Assembly: GCA_030149115.1 (NCBI GenBank) | Contig: JASBSE010000444.1 | Coordinates: 1 to 6,481 of the forward strand | Length of the DNA: 6,481 bases | Direction of reading: 5' to 3' | Source of the DNA: Winogradskyella sp. | Lineage (GTDB): Bacteria > Bacteroidota > Bacteroidia > Flavobacteriales > Flavobacteriaceae | Shown: positions 6,385 to 6,481 of the stretch, piece by piece | Layout: each line of letters starts with the position of its first letter | How positions within the stretch are numbered: the first letter of the stretch is position 1 | Translations under genes and position numbers: made by a program | Notes under the pieces: model-generated | What the model was told of the DNA's origin: nothing | The model's database searches: none | The model's input: the letters and a program-made list of their open reading frames with translations, nothing else

Positions 6385-6389
6385 TTATC

Positions 6390-6481
6390 GTGAGTAAATT
6401 GATTGCCATAGTATTATCAGGAATTGTACTTATCCAAAGTTTTCAGATAAGTATAGATGATATTATGCAATTAGATGAACT
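6390..6481 (+). CDS. Partial CDS, exported-looking protein, cut by the right edge
   Basis: An open frame from GTG at 6390 runs off the window. It reads MSKLIAIVLSGIVLIQSFQI and continues with SIDDIMQLDEL, that is, a Lys near the start, a hydrophobic helix of about 15 residues and then an acidic segment, which fits a signal peptide or membrane anchor. An in-frame TGA at 6342-6344 lies upstream, with no ATG, GTG or TTG between it and the GTG. A TTG at 6399 is the other possible start. The IQSF..I..DDI.QLDEL pattern reminds me of short flavobacterial exported proteins found near heavy-metal efflux genes, but this is memory, not evidence from the window, and only about 31 codons are visible. Confidence 0.6.
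   Translation, partial: MSKLIAIVLSGIVLIQSFQISIDDIMQLDE

Overview
The window looks like a chromosomal segment from a member of the Bacteroidota, most likely the Flavobacteriaceae. It is strongly AT-rich. Several genes are preceded by the Bacteroidota-type -7 promoter element TAnnTTTG. Shine-Dalgarno sequences are mostly missing, and the protein set (RseP with two PDZ domains, a membrane-anchored SCO protein, FeoA/FeoB with a small Cys-rich partner, short lipoproteins) fits that group. This assignment rests on pattern recognition, not on a database search.

Layout. The left end holds a complete tRNA-Asn(GTT) on the minus strand with a good promoter just upstream. Next, also on the minus strand, is rseP, the site-2 (M50) intramembrane zinc protease. 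A divergent intergenic region of about 190 bases separates rseP from a plus-strand block. That block holds an SCO1/SenC family protein, then feoA, feoB and a 45-residue FeoB-associated Cys-rich membrane protein, then a small Cys-containing lipoprotein of unknown function. The last three Feo genes are tightly packed: feoA and feoB overlap by 8 bases, and the start codon of the 45-residue gene directly follows the feoB stop. A convergent minus-strand gene encodes a second lipoprotein. The right edge cuts off a plus-strand gene encoding an exported-looking protein that begins with GTG.

How the genes work together. FeoA, FeoB and the small Cys-rich protein form a ferrous iron uptake unit in the inner membrane. 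A nearly palindromic 25-base element just downstream of the proposed -7 box and over the expected transcription start of feoA is a good candidate operator for an iron-responsive repressor. The SCO protein upstream probably serves copper delivery or thiol chemistry for cytochrome oxidase assembly. It has its own promoter-like element, so it may only be a neighbour of the feo operon. RseP and tRNA-Asn are housekeeping genes.

I see no mobile element, CRISPR array, phage gene or defence system, and no clear evidence of an undescribed multi-gene system. The points most worth checking are the small Cys-rich gene, the feoA palindrome, the unrecognised lipoprotein at 4935-5390 and the possibly leaderless gene at the right edge. 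No intergenic gap exceeds 300 bases.
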